A program made the translations under genes and the position numbers. Shown one piece after another: positions 8,000 to 16,653 of a stretch of DNA of 64,000 nucleotides. The stretch comes from Pseudoxanthomonas sacheonensis (GTDB taxonomy: Bacteria > Pseudomonadota > Gammaproteobacteria > Xanthomonadales > Xanthomonadaceae). Under the pieces are notes generated by a model. The model did not search any database. It was not told where the DNA came from and saw only the letters and a program-made list of their open reading frames with translations. Location: positions 1 through 64,000 of the forward strand of contig NZ_PDWS01000007.1 in NCBI RefSeq assembly GCF_010093305.1. The letters run 5' to 3'. The stretch's first letter is position 1; each line of letters begins with the position of its first letter.

Positions 8000-9730
8000 T
8001 CAGTCCTTGGTGACGCGGTTGATCTCCGCCAGGCTAGTGATACCTTGGCGAGCCTTCAACAGGGCCGACTGGCGCAAGTCGCGCACGCCGGCTTTCTGCG
8101 CGGCCTCGGCAATCTGAATGGCATTGCCGCCCTCCAGGACGATCGAGGCGATCTCGTCGCTCATCGGCATGACTTGATAGATACCGGTGCGCCCCTTGTA
8201 GCCCTCGGTGCATTCCTCGCAGCCTACGGCCTGGTAAATGGTGAAGCCCGCTGCTACCTCTGCATGGCTGAAACCCTCGGCCAGCAACGCGTGTTCCGGC
8301 AGGTCCACCGGCTTCTTGCATTTGTTGCACAGGCGCCGGGCCAGGCGCTGGGCGATGACCAGGGTCACTGAGCTGGTGATGTTGTAGGGCGCGATTCCCA
8401 TGTTCATGAGGCGGGCAATGGTCTGCGGCGCATCGTTAGTGTGCAGGGTCGACAGCACCATATGACCGGTCTGGGCTGCCTTGATACCGATCTCGGCAGT
8501 TTCCAGGTCGCGGATTTCGCCCACCATAATCACGTCCGGATCCTGACGCAGGAAGCTGCGCAGTGCCGCGGCGAAGGTCATGCCCCGTTTGGTGTTCTGT
8601 TGAACCTGATTAACCCCCGGCAAGCGGATTTCCACCGGGTCTTCCACGGTGGAAATATTGCGCACCTCGTCGTTCAGGATGCCGAGCGCGGTGTACAACG
8701 ATACCGTCTTGCCGGAACCGGTGGGTCCGGTGACCAGAACCATGCCATAAGGCCGTTGGATGGCATCCTCGAACAGTTTCTGCTGGTCCGGTTCATAGCC
8801 CAGTTTCTCAATGCCCAGCTTGGCCGCGCTGCCGTCCAAGATGCGCAGTACGATTTTCTCGCCGAACAGGGTCGGCAAAGTACTGACGCGGAAGTCGATC
8901 TGCTTGGTCTTGCTTAGGTTCAACTTGATGCGTCCGTCCTGCGGCACGCGTTTCTCCGCGATATCCAGCTGGGCCATGACCTTCAGTCGCGCGGCGATGC
9001 GCATGTTCAATTTCACCGGCGCCTTGGCCACCTGCTTGAGGATGCCGTCGATGCGCAGACGCACGCGGTAGTCGGTTTCGTAGGGTTCGAAGTGGATGTC
9101 GGACGCGCCGCGCTTGATCGCATCGATCAACACCTTGTTCACGAATTTGACCACCGGCGTGTCGTCGCCCTTTGAATCGATGCCGCTGTCGTTGGCCGCG
9201 CCATCGTCATCGGTGCCGATCTCCAGATTGTCCAGGCCGTCATCATCATCGCCACCAAAGGTGGAGGTGGTGGCGTTGAGCCACTGATCCAAAGTCCGGC
9301 GCAGCGAGTCCTCGTCGATCAGGATCGGTTCCACCACCAAGTTGGTGTGGAACTTGATTTCATCCAGCGCATGGGTGCGGGTGGGATCGGATACGCCCAC
9401 GAACAGCTTGTTTCCGCGCTTGAACAGGGGAAGTACCTGGTGCTTCTGCACCAGCTCCTCGCTGACCAGCTTGAGGGCATTGTGGAGGGGGTCGAAGGCG
9501 CTCACGTCCAGCAGCGGCATGCCGAATTCGACAGCGTTGGCTGCGGCCATCTGTGGGGCGCTGACCAGCTTCTTCTCCCCTATCCACTGGGCCAGTGGTA
9601 TCTTGGCCTCGTTGGCGTTAGCCATGGCAGTGCGCGCGCCGGTCTCGTCCAGAGCTCCATCCATGACCAGGCGACGGGCGATCCCGGTGATTCCCACCAG
9701 GTTGGCGTTGTTGGCGACGGCGGCATTCAT
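8000..9730 (-). CDS. pilB: Type IV pilus extension ATPase PilB
   Basis: PilB is the hexameric cytoplasmic ATPase that powers pilus extension. The 576-residue protein has an N-terminal GspE_N/MshEN-like domain, a Walker A GPTGSGKT, an Asp-box and Walker B region (DPDVIMVGEIRDLETA), the His box (STLHTNDAP), and a C-terminal zinc-binding element with two C-x-x-C pairs (CNKC and CEEC). The start MNAAVANNANLVGITGIARR follows a strong GGGGGGAA ribosome-binding site and matches the usual PilB opening; an upstream ATG would add 22 unrelated residues. A -24/-12 promoter lies just upstream, consistent with sigma-54 control. Confidence 0.98.
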   Translation of the reverse strand: MNAAVANNANLVGITGIARRLVMDGALDETGARTAMANANEAKIPLAQWIGEKKLVSAPQMAAANAVEFGMPLLDVSAFDPLHNALKLVSEELVQKHQVLPLFKRGNKLFVGVSDPTRTHALDEIKFHTNLVVEPILIDEDSLRRTLDQWLNATTSTFGGDDDDGLDNLEIGTDDDGAANDSGIDSKGDDTPVVKFVNKVLIDAIKRGASDIHFEPYETDYRVRLRIDGILKQVAKAPVKLNMRIAARLKVMAQLDIAEKRVPQDGRIKLNLSKTKQIDFRVSTLPTLFGEKIVLRILDGSAAKLGIEKLGYEPDQQKLFEDAIQRPYGMVLVTGPTGSGKTVSLYTALGILNDEVRNISTVEDPVEIRLPGVNQVQQNTKRGMTFAAALRSFLRQDPDVIMVGEIRDLETAEIGIKAAQTGHMVLSTLHTNDAPQTIARLMNMGIAPYNITSSVTLVIAQRLARRLCNKCKKPVDLPEHALLAEGFSHAEVAAGFTIYQAVGCEECTEGYKGRTGIYQVMPMSDEIASIVLEGGNAIQIAEAAQKAGVRDLRQSALLKARQGITSLAEINRVTKD

Positions 9731-9773
9731 CAAAGTGTTCCCCCCAAAATTAACGTGATGCTCGAAGAATTCA

Positions 9774-9789
9774 AGCAAGAACCGGGCCA
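9774..9789 (-). promoter_or_regulatory. Sigma-54 promoter of pilB
   Basis: Read on the minus strand the sequence is TGGCCCG-GTTC-TTGCT, against the consensus TGGCACG-N4-TTGCA. The invariant GG and GC have exact 10-bp spacing. Transcription would start near 9763, about 33 nt before the pilB ATG. PilR, encoded at 22.5 kb, is the obvious activator candidate. Confidence 0.75.
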
Positions 9790-10061
9790 GCGGCAACTCT
9801 ATCGTATGCCATGCCTCTCAGAGAGTGAGCCCGGTCAAAGACTGCCCCCGGTGGTCACATAGGGTCAGACTGTGCAGGTTGACCAGCCGGTCGGTCTCCG
9901 CATCCGGGTCCGCAGGCTCTGGACAAGCAATTCCGGCTTTCGCTCGCCATCTGCGCCGGGGTAACGATGAGTGGATTTGCTTCAAGGTTGAAGAGATCCG
10001 CGTTGCACCATCGTACCTTTCCCGATGGACGACACTGGCTTAACCTGTAGGAATGGGAACA
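9790..10061. other. Intergenic region between pilB and the glyco-island
   Basis: This stretch separates the divergent pilB and the remnant at 10062. No open frame with recognisable motifs and no strong terminator was seen. It should contain activator sites for the pilB promoter, but none could be assigned by eye. Confidence 0.4.
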
Positions 10062-10166
10062 ATGACACGACTTTTGATTGTCTTGCCGGCCAGGGACGAG
10101 GCTGAATGGTTGTCCAGCTTCTTCGCATTCTCTAACTGGCAGGCGAAGCAGCGATATGGATATTGA
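10062..10166 (+). pseudogene. N-terminal remnant of a family-2 glycosyltransferase
   Basis: An ATG preceded by GGAATGGGAACA opens a 34-codon frame that begins M-T-R-L-L-I-V-L-P-A-R-D-E-A-E-W-L, which looks like the start of a GT2 enzyme (hydrophobic beta strand followed by P-A-R-D/N-E-A). It then runs into a stop codon that overlaps the start of the methyltransferase gene. Most likely it is a fragment left by a deletion at the edge of the glyco-island; it could instead serve now as a short, translationally coupled leader peptide. Confidence 0.55.
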
Positions 10167-10965
10167 ATCGCTCAGTGCCGATCTGAAACTCCACGGCGAC
10201 GGCGTCTGGTACAGCGCCATGCGGCAAGCGGTTTCCTACCCCGAGGAAGGCAATGCCGGCTGTTTTGCAGTCGAGGATCGGTCGTTTTGGTTCCAGCACC
10301 GAAACGCCTGCATTGCCGCAGCAGTGGGAGCCTTCCCACCACATGGGGCGCTAATCGACATCGGGGGAGGCAACGGCTACGTTGCGCGGGGCTTGGAGCA
10401 GGCTGGCTTCGAGGTTGTGTTGATGGAGCCCGGTCCAGCGGGCGTAACGCACGCGCGAGCTCGGGGGTTGAGGCAGGTGATCTGCGCAACTCTCGAAACA
10501 GCCAACTTCCGGCCTGCCTCGCTGCCCGCCGTGGGCCTTTTCGATGTGATCGAGCATATCGAGGAGGACCTGAAGTTCCTTTCCTCTATTGGCAAATTCT
10601 TGCGGCCTGGAGGATATCTATACGCCACGGTTCCGGCGCATTCCCTGCTATGGTCAGCCGAGGACTTGTCCGCGGGCCATTTCAGGCGATACACCAAGTC
10701 CGGAATCACCGCTCTTCTAGCGCGCGCGGGTTTCGCGGTGGAGTTCTCTTCCTACATCTTCCGTCCGTTGCCCCTTCCCATATTGCTGATGCGCAGTTTG
10801 CCGCGTCTGCTCGGCATGAGTGCCAAATCGGGTCCGAAGAACGAACATGCGCCGGCGGGCAAGCTGCTCAACGCATTGTTGAACGGGGAAATCGCTAACA
10901 TCCGCAATATACGTCCAATGCGGTTTGGTGCGAGTTGCCTGGTTGTAGCAAAGACTCCGCAGTAG
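10156..10965 (+). CDS. Class I SAM-dependent methyltransferase
   Basis: A 269-residue protein with methyltransferase motif I, L-I-D-I-G-G-G-N-G-Y (about residues 67-76), an acidic strand end (V-L-M-E-P), and the FDVIEHIEED and LRPGGYLYATVPA motifs of the Methyltransf_11/UbiE-like class. Such enzymes often O-methylate sugars or lipids in surface-glycan clusters. Its place at the head of a glycosylation gene set suggests a glycan substrate, but nothing in the sequence identifies it. The ATG at 10156 overlaps the end of the preceding glycosyltransferase remnant. Confidence 0.85.
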   Translation: MDIESLSADLKLHGDGVWYSAMRQAVSYPEEGNAGCFAVEDRSFWFQHRNACIAAAVGAFPPHGALIDIGGGNGYVARGLEQAGFEVVLMEPGPAGVTHARARGLRQVICATLETANFRPASLPAVGLFDVIEHIEEDLKFLSSIGKFLRPGGYLYATVPAHSLLWSAEDLSAGHFRRYTKSGITALLARAGFAVEFSSYIFRPLPLPILLMRSLPRLLGMSAKSGPKNEHAPAGKLLNALLNGEIANIRNIRPMRFGASCLVVAKTPQ

Positions 10966-11180
10966 CGCCAGTCAATCGCCTGGATCACGCAGGCATGGGC
11001 GGATCTTTCCCATTTTCGAAGAACGCGACACGACCGCATCAAGGTGGATATGCCGGCGCGTGGCCATATATTGCCGATGTCCCCAAGCCAGGCAACTGGA
11101 CATGGCGACCGCATTGCACGGATGATCACCATGGTAACCACAGAGAGCACCGTCCGTTGCGGTGCCGGGGCAGACGAGTC

Positions 11181-12128
11181 ATGCAAGGAGGGGAAGGCAA
11201 TCCGGATATTTCCGTGGTGTCGCCGGTCTACGGGTGCGCCGGCTGCCTGGAGGATCTGGTCGACCGCATCGGATTGGCCATGGCGTCGCTCGGTCGCTCG
11301 CATGAAATCATCCTGGTCGATGACGCCAGTCCGGACGGCGCGTGGGAGAGGATCGTCGAAATATCCTCGGTAAACCCCGCGGTCCGCGGCTTCCATCTTT
11401 CGCGGAATTTCGGCCAGCATGCAGCCATTTCTGCAGGCCTGGAGCAGATCCGTGGGGGCGTGGTCGTGGTGATGGACTGTGATCTTCAGGACCTGCCGGA
11501 GGAGATACCCGGTTTGGTCCTTGCGCTGGAGGGAGACTCCCAAATCGCCTTGGCTAGTCGCATGGAACGCAAGGATGGATTGATCAAGCGGATTGGCTCG
11601 TCGGCCTTCTACGCCATCCTCAGGCGACTCACGGAAAGCGACTACGACCCGACAGTGGCCAACTTCGGCGCATACACCAGGAAAGTGATCGATGTGGTCA
11701 ACGCAATGCCCGAGTCGGACAGGTTCTTCCCGTTGCTGGTCCGGTGGACAGGGTTCAAGTCCGTTATCGTGCCCGTCAATCATGGGCAGCGGGCCCATGG
11801 TCGCAGCGGATACAGTTTCGGACGCTTGCTCAGACTGGCGCTCAACGTGGCGCTTTCCTATTCGGACAAGCCGCTGCGGATGGTGGTCAAGTCGAGCGTC
11901 GTCTTTGCGGTATTTGCTTTGTTCATCGCTGGCTACAGCGTCTACCGCTACGTGATCGGGGATATTCAGGTGGCCGGCTTCACCAGCATCATCGCTTCGA
12001 TATGGCTGGTGGGCAGCGTAGTTGTCTCTTGCATCGGCATCACCGGCCTCTACCTGGGACGCCTGTACAACCAGGTCAAGGGCAGGCCGCATTTCATCGT
12101 TTCCGATTCCACAGGCGGGCGTGGATGA
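11181..12128 (+). CDS. GT2 glycosyltransferase, ArnC/GtrB-like (polyprenyl-phosphate sugar synthase)
   Basis: The 315-residue protein has a GT2 fold (ISVVSPVYGCAGCLEDLV near the N-terminus, VDDASPDGAWE, and the D-x-D-like metal site VMDCDLQDLPEE) followed by two C-terminal hydrophobic segments. This is the architecture of ArnC, GtrB and DPM1, which load a sugar onto undecaprenyl or dolichyl phosphate on the cytoplasmic face of the membrane. It is translationally coupled (ATGA overlap) to the GNAT gene downstream. In the context of wecE and a small EmrE-like protein it is the likely donor-lipid-forming step of the local glycosylation pathway. The ATG at 11181 is chosen because homology-like sequence starts there; a gap of about 215 bp before it shows no clear gene. 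Confidence 0.9.
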   Translation: MQGGEGNPDISVVSPVYGCAGCLEDLVDRIGLAMASLGRSHEIILVDDASPDGAWERIVEISSVNPAVRGFHLSRNFGQHAAISAGLEQIRGGVVVVMDCDLQDLPEEIPGLVLALEGDSQIALASRMERKDGLIKRIGSSAFYAILRRLTESDYDPTVANFGAYTRKVIDVVNAMPESDRFFPLLVRWTGFKSVIVPVNHGQRAHGRSGYSFGRLLRLALNVALSYSDKPLRMVVKSSVVFAVFALFIAGYSVYRYVIGDIQVAGFTSIIASIWLVGSVVVSCIGITGLYLGRLYNQVKGRPHFIVSDSTGGRG

Positions 12129-12898
12129 CCGACATGGAATTCCTTTCCTGTTCCAGCGCCGATTCACTCCGATTCGGCTTCAAGGTCATCCGTGGCACGG
12201 TTCCGCCGCAGGCTCCGGCAGGGGCGGTGATCCACGATATCCGCCGCCTGAGACCAAGCGTGGCCATTTTCAGGTGCGAGGCCGGGGATTCAACGCAGAT
12301 GCAGTCGTTGCGCAGCGAAGGATTGTTCCCGATCCATGCCGATACCCTGGTGCATTACCGTGGCGACCTGGACCAGGCCCATTTTGCGGACGTGTCGTCT
12401 GGGAGCGTGGCGATTGTCCGTGCAAGCGCAAGGGACCGTGATGCAATCGCTGCCATCGCCGCACGGAGTTTTTCCGGTTACAAGTCGCATTACCACGCCA
12501 ATCCGCTCTTCGATCATGAAAAGATCCTGCAAGGCTACGTGGAGTGGGCGACAAGCCATGCGGAAGCCACGACGAATGAAGTCGAGGCGTGGGTGGCGGA
12601 ATTTGACGGCAAGGTGCGAGGATTCGCCACGTGCAGGCTTGATAGCGAATCGTCGAAGGTGGAAGTCCTGTTGAACGCCGTCGATCCGGATTGGAGCGGG
12701 AAGGGCGTCTATACCAGACTGCTCGCATCGATCATGCGGCAATACCAAGCCGCCGGCATGCAAGCGGTCGCCATATCCACCCAGGTGTGGAACTACCGGG
12801 TCCAGCGGGTATGGGCCCGGTTGGGGCTTGTACTCGAGCGTGCCGAAGACACTTACCATGTCAACTTGCACGGCCAGGCCGAGGGAGGCGTGGAATGA
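12125..12898 (+). CDS. GNAT-family N-acetyltransferase, WecD-like role
   Basis: The 257-residue protein has a C-terminal GNAT domain (about 95-245) with the acetyl-CoA-binding loop N-A-V-D-P-D-W-S-G-K-G-V-Y-T-R-L-L and a preceding WVAEFDGKVRGFATCRL strand pair. E. coli WecD, a GNAT, acetylates dTDP-4-amino-4,6-dideoxygalactose made by WecE. This gene lies two genes upstream of a clear WecE homologue in one overlapping operon, so the same reaction is the best guess. The N-terminal 90 residues are not diagnostic. Start and stop codons overlap neighbours on both sides (ATGA). Confidence 0.82.
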   Translation: MTDMEFLSCSSADSLRFGFKVIRGTVPPQAPAGAVIHDIRRLRPSVAIFRCEAGDSTQMQSLRSEGLFPIHADTLVHYRGDLDQAHFADVSSGSVAIVRASARDRDAIAAIAARSFSGYKSHYHANPLFDHEKILQGYVEWATSHAEATTNEVEAWVAEFDGKVRGFATCRLDSESSKVEVLLNAVDPDWSGKGVYTRLLASIMRQYQAAGMQAVAISTQVWNYRVQRVWARLGLVLERAEDTYHVNLHGQAEGGVE

Positions 12899-13266
12899 GC
12901 AAATCGAACTGGTTTTTCTGGGCGATGGTCGGGGCCACCATAGCCTTCACTACCTATGGCCAGATCGTGCTCAAGTGGCAGGTGGCGATCAGGTCCGGCG
13001 GCACAACAGACTTCGTTCGCAGCATCCCCGAGTTGCTGCTGCGGCCCTGGGTGATCTCCGCGTTCGTGGCGGCGTTCGCCGCATCGCTGTGCTGGATGGT
13101 CGCTATCACGCGGTTGGAACTGAGCCGTGCATATCCCTTCATGGCGCTGAATTTCATCCTGGTGTCGCTGCTGGCGATTCCGTTGTTCGGCGAATCTTTC
13201 GGCTTGATGAAGGTTGCTGGGGTGCTGCTAGTGGTCGCGGGCCTGGTCGCCATCAGCCATGGATGA
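12895..13266 (+). CDS. Small EmrE/ArnE-like membrane protein (candidate lipid-sugar flippase)
   Basis: A 123-residue protein with four hydrophobic segments, starting MSKSNWFFWAMVGATIAFTTYGQIV, of the small drug/metabolite transporter (EamA-like) type. In size and pattern it resembles ArnE and ArnF, which help flip undecaprenyl-phosphate-aminoarabinose, and PST-type small transporters in O-antigen loci. Located between an ArnC/GtrB-like transferase and WecE, it is a plausible flippase for a lipid-linked sugar. Its ATG overlaps the GNAT stop, and its last 8 bp overlap the wecE start. A multidrug exporter is less likely from context. Confidence 0.82.
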   Translation: MSKSNWFFWAMVGATIAFTTYGQIVLKWQVAIRSGGTTDFVRSIPELLLRPWVISAFVAAFAASLCWMVAITRLELSRAYPFMALNFILVSLLAIPLFGESFGLMKVAGVLLVVAGLVAISHG

Positions 13267-14404
13267 GGCCATTCCGTTCAATCGCCCGTACATGACCGGG
13301 CGCGAGCTTTCTTGCATCGCCCGGGCGCATGCCAACGGCCATCTTTCCGGAGATGGTCAGTTCACCAAATACTGCAATGCGTGGCTGGAGAAGAACACCG
13401 GCGCGCACCGTGCGCTGTTGACGACTAGTTGCACGGCCGCACTGGAAATGGCGGCCTTGCTGCTGGATCTGGAGCCCGGCGATGAAGTGATCATGCCTTC
13501 GTTCACCTTCGTGTCCACGGCCAATGCCTTCGTGTTGCGCGGCGCGGTGCCGGTCTTCGTCGATATACGCCCGGATACGCTGAACATTGATGAGGCCAGG
13601 ATAGAGGCAGCGATAACGTCACGTACACGCGCGATCTGCGTCGTACATTACGCAGGCGTGGCATGCGAAATGGGCGAAATCATGTGTGTTGGGCGCCAAT
13701 ACGGCCTTGCCGTTGTCGAGGATGCTGCGCAAGGGATCATGTCGACGTACAAGGGCGCCAGTTTGGGCGCAATCGGCGATCTTGGCGCACTCAGCTTCCA
13801 CGAAACCAAGAACATCATCGCCGGCGAAGGCGGCGCGTTGCTATGCCGTGACGAGCGGCATGTGGAGCGTGCGGAGATCATTCGCGAAAAGGGGACCAAT
13901 CGCAGCCGTTTCTTTCGCGGACAAGTGGACAAATACACCTGGGTTGACCAGGGGTCCTCCTATCTGCCTGGGGAGATTTCCGCCGCTTTCCTCTCGGCGC
14001 AGATGGACGCGGCGACAGAATTGACCGCGCGTCGGCTTTCAATATGGAATCGATACCATGCATGGGCTTTGCGCCACGAGCAGGATGGATTGATCAGACG
14101 TCCCACGGTGCCTGCGCATTGCGGCCACAATGCTCACATGTATTACCTGTTGCTGCCCTCGGCACGGCATCGGTCGCTCTTCATCGAACGGATGAAGGCG
14201 GCAGGCGTCCATGTGGTTTTCCATTACGTGCCGCTGCACAGTTCACCGGCGGGACTGCAGTACGGCCGCACTGCGGGCGTACTACCGCTGACCGACGACC
14301 TTAGCGCGCGGCTAGTGCGCATGCCGCTATGGCTTGGGGTCGAAGAACATCTGCCGCGCTTGTTAGAGACCGCCGACGTGGCGCTGCGCGAAGTAGTAGG
14401 TTAG
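13259..14404 (+). CDS. wecE: dTDP-4-amino-4,6-dideoxygalactose transaminase
   Basis: A 381-residue DegT/DnrJ/EryC1 aminotransferase that follows E. coli WecE closely along its length, including GDGQFTKYC near residue 31, LLTTSCTAALEMAALLLDL, the strand-loop MPSFTFVSTANAFVLRGA, HYAGVACEM, VVEDAAQGIMSTYKG, the PLP lysine in S-F-H-E-T-K-N (Lys184), EIIREKGTNRS and FRGQVDKYTW. WecE transfers an amino group from glutamate to dTDP-4-keto-6-deoxyglucose, giving the precursor of Fuc4NAc. No rmlA or rmlB is in the window, so the nucleotide sugar must be made elsewhere. It is the last gene of the operon and ends 8 bp from the convergent membrane glycosyltransferase gene. Confidence 0.95.
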   Translation: MDEAIPFNRPYMTGRELSCIARAHANGHLSGDGQFTKYCNAWLEKNTGAHRALLTTSCTAALEMAALLLDLEPGDEVIMPSFTFVSTANAFVLRGAVPVFVDIRPDTLNIDEARIEAAITSRTRAICVVHYAGVACEMGEIMCVGRQYGLAVVEDAAQGIMSTYKGASLGAIGDLGALSFHETKNIIAGEGGALLCRDERHVERAEIIREKGTNRSRFFRGQVDKYTWVDQGSSYLPGEISAAFLSAQMDAATELTARRLSIWNRYHAWALRHEQDGLIRRPTVPAHCGHNAHMYYLLLPSARHRSLFIERMKAAGVHVVFHYVPLHSSPAGLQYGRTAGVLPLTDDLSARLVRMPLWLGVEEHLPRLLETADVALREVVG

Positions 14405-14412
14405 CGAAGCGA

Positions 14413-15921
14413 TCAGGGCGAAGCGGAGCAGTCGCCATGGACACCGGTCGCGCGCCCATACAGGTGCCAGGGACCGGACGAAGCGATTGGCTGCAAACGG
14501 CAGGTGGAACGTTGCGCGATCCAGCCATCCGGATTGGGCATTGAGCGAACCAATACGTAGTCGTAGCGGTCGCCGTGGTGCACTCGCCAATCGAACGTCT
14601 GCGGATTCCATGCGAAGCCCTGTTCGATCGACGTGGCTCGCGCGTCGCGGAACTTGAGCGGCGTGACGTAGAAGCGGGAGAAGCTAAATTCGCTCAAGCC
14701 GCCATGCTCGGCCTGGTACCAGCCGGGGAAATGCAGGAACGACGGCGAGGCATAGGCCAGACTCCGGCTATCCACCATCAACGACAGCAGGCGTCCCCCT
14801 GGTTTGGCATGCTGCATGACTTCGGTGTAGCCCTGGGTCTGGTCATCGAAAACAGAAGCCCGCAGTGAGTGCCAGGCCAACATGGCGCAGACGATAATGG
14901 CCGCGGTCAATGGCATGAGCCGGGACAGAATGCGTTGCGCAGGGCCGTGTGGGGATACGGGCCTGAAGCAGAGGAAGTACAACGGCAGACCGAACACCGC
15001 AAAGCGCTGCGCGGTAAAAGCATTGCCCGCAGCGTAGTTGGGAAACAGCAGCATCCAGCCGAGGTAGAAAGCGAAGGGCAGCCAGCGGCCGGGGGAGCGA
15101 TCCGGCCGGGCGCCGAAAAGACACGGAGACGCCAATGCGAACAAGCCGACGGCCCAGCCTGCCAAAGCGTCGGGTGCAGCCACCATACGCGGCACCAGCG
15201 CGTATAACCGGTGCAGGCCCAGCGACCATTGGATTGGTTCGCTGGCCTGGGCCGAGCCGTGCAGACCCAGCCAGAGCCACAGGATCGTGACCGGCAACAC
15301 CGAGAACAGAGGAATGCAGCGGCGCAACCAGGCCTTCGCTCCCTGCCACGGTGTGGATAGCATCAGGCAGGCCACCGCGCATGCGAATCCGGCGATCAGG
15401 ATGTGGGCAAGGAGCAGGAAATGCGCCCACACCACGATCTTTGCCACGAGCCATGCATTGGATCGGTTGCGCAGGTCCAGCGCATCCGACAGGAACAGGA
15501 ATGCCAGCGGCATCGCCACGATGAAGTTGAGGAAACCCCACTCATGGGCGAAGCCAAATGGCATCAATAGCAGCAGCCACGTCCAATGCCCGTTGACGCC
15601 GGCCCTGTGGCAGAAGCGCGCGGCCGACCATGGCAGCGCGGCCATCGACACGGCCAGGACCAGTTTGATCGACAGCAGGATGCCAAACGGGTACGACAGC
15701 GTCAGCACCAGTCCGTACCCCAGCCAGTAAGGATTGAAGTACTTCAGCTCGAATAGTCTGGCGAACGGCCATTCTCCTTGCAGCATGCCTTTGATCGATG
15801 CGATTTGCGCGGCGTGCTGGGGAATGTCCACCATCGGCGGGTAGTGGCTCATCCATAGCGGCAGCGTGCATAGCACGCAGGCGAGCGCAAACAGCCACCC
15901 ATGGCGTCGCGTGTATTGCAT
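14413..15921 (-). CDS. Polytopic membrane protein, candidate GT-C pilin glycosyltransferase
   Basis: The 502-residue protein has a first hydrophobic segment (LFALACVLCTLPLW), a short periplasmic loop with YPPMVDIPQHAAQ, about ten further membrane segments, and a C-terminal soluble region of about 100 residues. An acidic residue in the first outside loop plus many helices is the GT-C layout used by enzymes that take sugars from polyprenyl phosphate. The family was not recognised. It is the next gene after the pilin genes on the same strand, where TfpO or TfpW pilin glycosyltransferases sit in Pseudomonas, and it converges on the wecE operon. Pilin glycosyltransferase is an inference from context. 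The ATG at 15921 is chosen because upstream codons look noncoding. Confidence 0.75.
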   Translation of the reverse strand: MQYTRRHGWLFALACVLCTLPLWMSHYPPMVDIPQHAAQIASIKGMLQGEWPFARLFELKYFNPYWLGYGLVLTLSYPFGILLSIKLVLAVSMAALPWSAARFCHRAGVNGHWTWLLLLMPFGFAHEWGFLNFIVAMPLAFLFLSDALDLRNRSNAWLVAKIVVWAHFLLLAHILIAGFACAVACLMLSTPWQGAKAWLRRCIPLFSVLPVTILWLWLGLHGSAQASEPIQWSLGLHRLYALVPRMVAAPDALAGWAVGLFALASPCLFGARPDRSPGRWLPFAFYLGWMLLFPNYAAGNAFTAQRFAVFGLPLYFLCFRPVSPHGPAQRILSRLMPLTAAIIVCAMLAWHSLRASVFDDQTQGYTEVMQHAKPGGRLLSLMVDSRSLAYASPSFLHFPGWYQAEHGGLSEFSFSRFYVTPLKFRDARATSIEQGFAWNPQTFDWRVHHGDRYDYVLVRSMPNPDGWIAQRSTCRLQPIASSGPWHLYGRATGVHGDCSASP

Positions 15922-16040
15922 GGCCGGCCTTGCCGGTTGGATGGCGTCGATGGTTGTCTCGCAGTATTGCAGTGCGCGGTGTCCGCAGGATGTTACCGCG
16001 CTGGGGCGCCTTTTCGCGCTAGGAATGGCGCTGCCAAAGA

Positions 16041-16061
16041 CAAACCCCCGGGGCGGGTTTG
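16041..16061 (-). terminator. Hairpin after the first pilin gene
   Basis: CAAACCC (16041-16047) pairs with GGGTTTG (16055-16061); the minus-strand continuation is TCTTTGG, a weak U-tract. It could attenuate transcription from pilA into the downstream membrane glycosyltransferase gene. Confidence 0.45.
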
Positions 16062-16090
16062 CATGATTGCGTTGTCGCAGCCGCTTGCGA

Positions 16091-16522
16091 TCAGCGACAG
16101 ATCGAAGGCAGGTACTTCGGGTCCACGGTGGTGCCGTTGGCCGCTGTGCATTGCCATTGAGTGGAACCGTCGGCCCACAGCGGTTGGTAGACCAACACGG
16201 TGCCGGCGATGGCTGCATTGGCCTTGTTGCCGAAGGTGGCCGAGATGGTGCCGCCGGCGATGTCCACCTTGGTCACGTAGGTGCCCTTGATGTCGGCGGC
16301 CAACGCCATCCCGGCAGCTGCGTTATTCGCCGGCACCACGCCGTAATGCCAGTAGTACTCGTCCACTGCGATCTTGCCGGGGCCGGCTAGGCTGGCGCCT
16401 TCGCTGACCTGGGCGCGGATCAGGTAGTCGCGATAAGCCGGTATGGCAAGGGCGGCCAGGATGGCGATGATGGCCACGACGATCATCAGTTCGATCAGGG
16501 TGAAGCCCCTGGAGTGTTTCAT
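16091..16522 (-). CDS. pilA: Type IV major pilin, copy 1
   Basis: The 143-residue prepilin has a short basic leader (MKHSRG), cleavage site [25 protein letters not shown], the conserved Glu5 of the mature protein and a hydrophobic alpha-1 helix. Two cysteines near the C-terminus (WQC and SIC) can form the disulfide-bonded loop typical of major pilins. It is nearly identical to copy 2 through the first 50 residues but diverges in the head group. It has its own sigma-54 promoter and lies downstream of the pilA copy 2 terminator, so the two are separately expressed. Products are pilus subunits assembled by PilB, PilC and PilD. Confidence 0.97.
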   Translation of the reverse strand: MKHSRGFTLIELMIVVAIIAILAALAIPAYRDYLIRAQVSEGASLAGPGKIAVDEYYWHYGVVPANNAAAGMALAADIKGTYVTKVDIAGGTISATFGNKANAAIAGTVLVYQPLWADGSTQWQCTAANGTTVDPKYLPSICR

Positions 16523-16568
16523 GTTCTGCCCCGGTCAGATGAAACGGATGGTTCCCCGCGTTTTCCGA

Positions 16569-16584
16569 CGCAAGGTCCGTACCA
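16569..16584 (-). promoter_or_regulatory. Sigma-54 promoter of pilin copy 1
   Basis: On the minus strand the site reads TGGTACG-GACC-TTGCG, with the invariant GG/GC at 10-bp spacing. The predicted start is near 16558, about 36 nt before the ATG at 16522. It lies just beyond the terminator of the upstream pilin gene. Confidence 0.8.
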
Positions 16585-16606
16585 ACCGGGCGGCCATGTG
16601 TCGCAT

Positions 16607-16633
16607 AAAAAAACCCCGACCGGAGCCGGGGTT
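16607..16633 (-). terminator. Rho-independent terminator of pilin copy 2
   Basis: AACCCC (16612-16617) pairs with GGGGTT (16628-16633), with extra pairing in CGG/CCG; on the minus strand the stem is followed by seven T residues (16607-16613). It sits 21 bp past the stop codon of the second pilin. Confidence 0.88.
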
Positions 16634-16653
16634 CAAATTGATGCGCATTGCGA

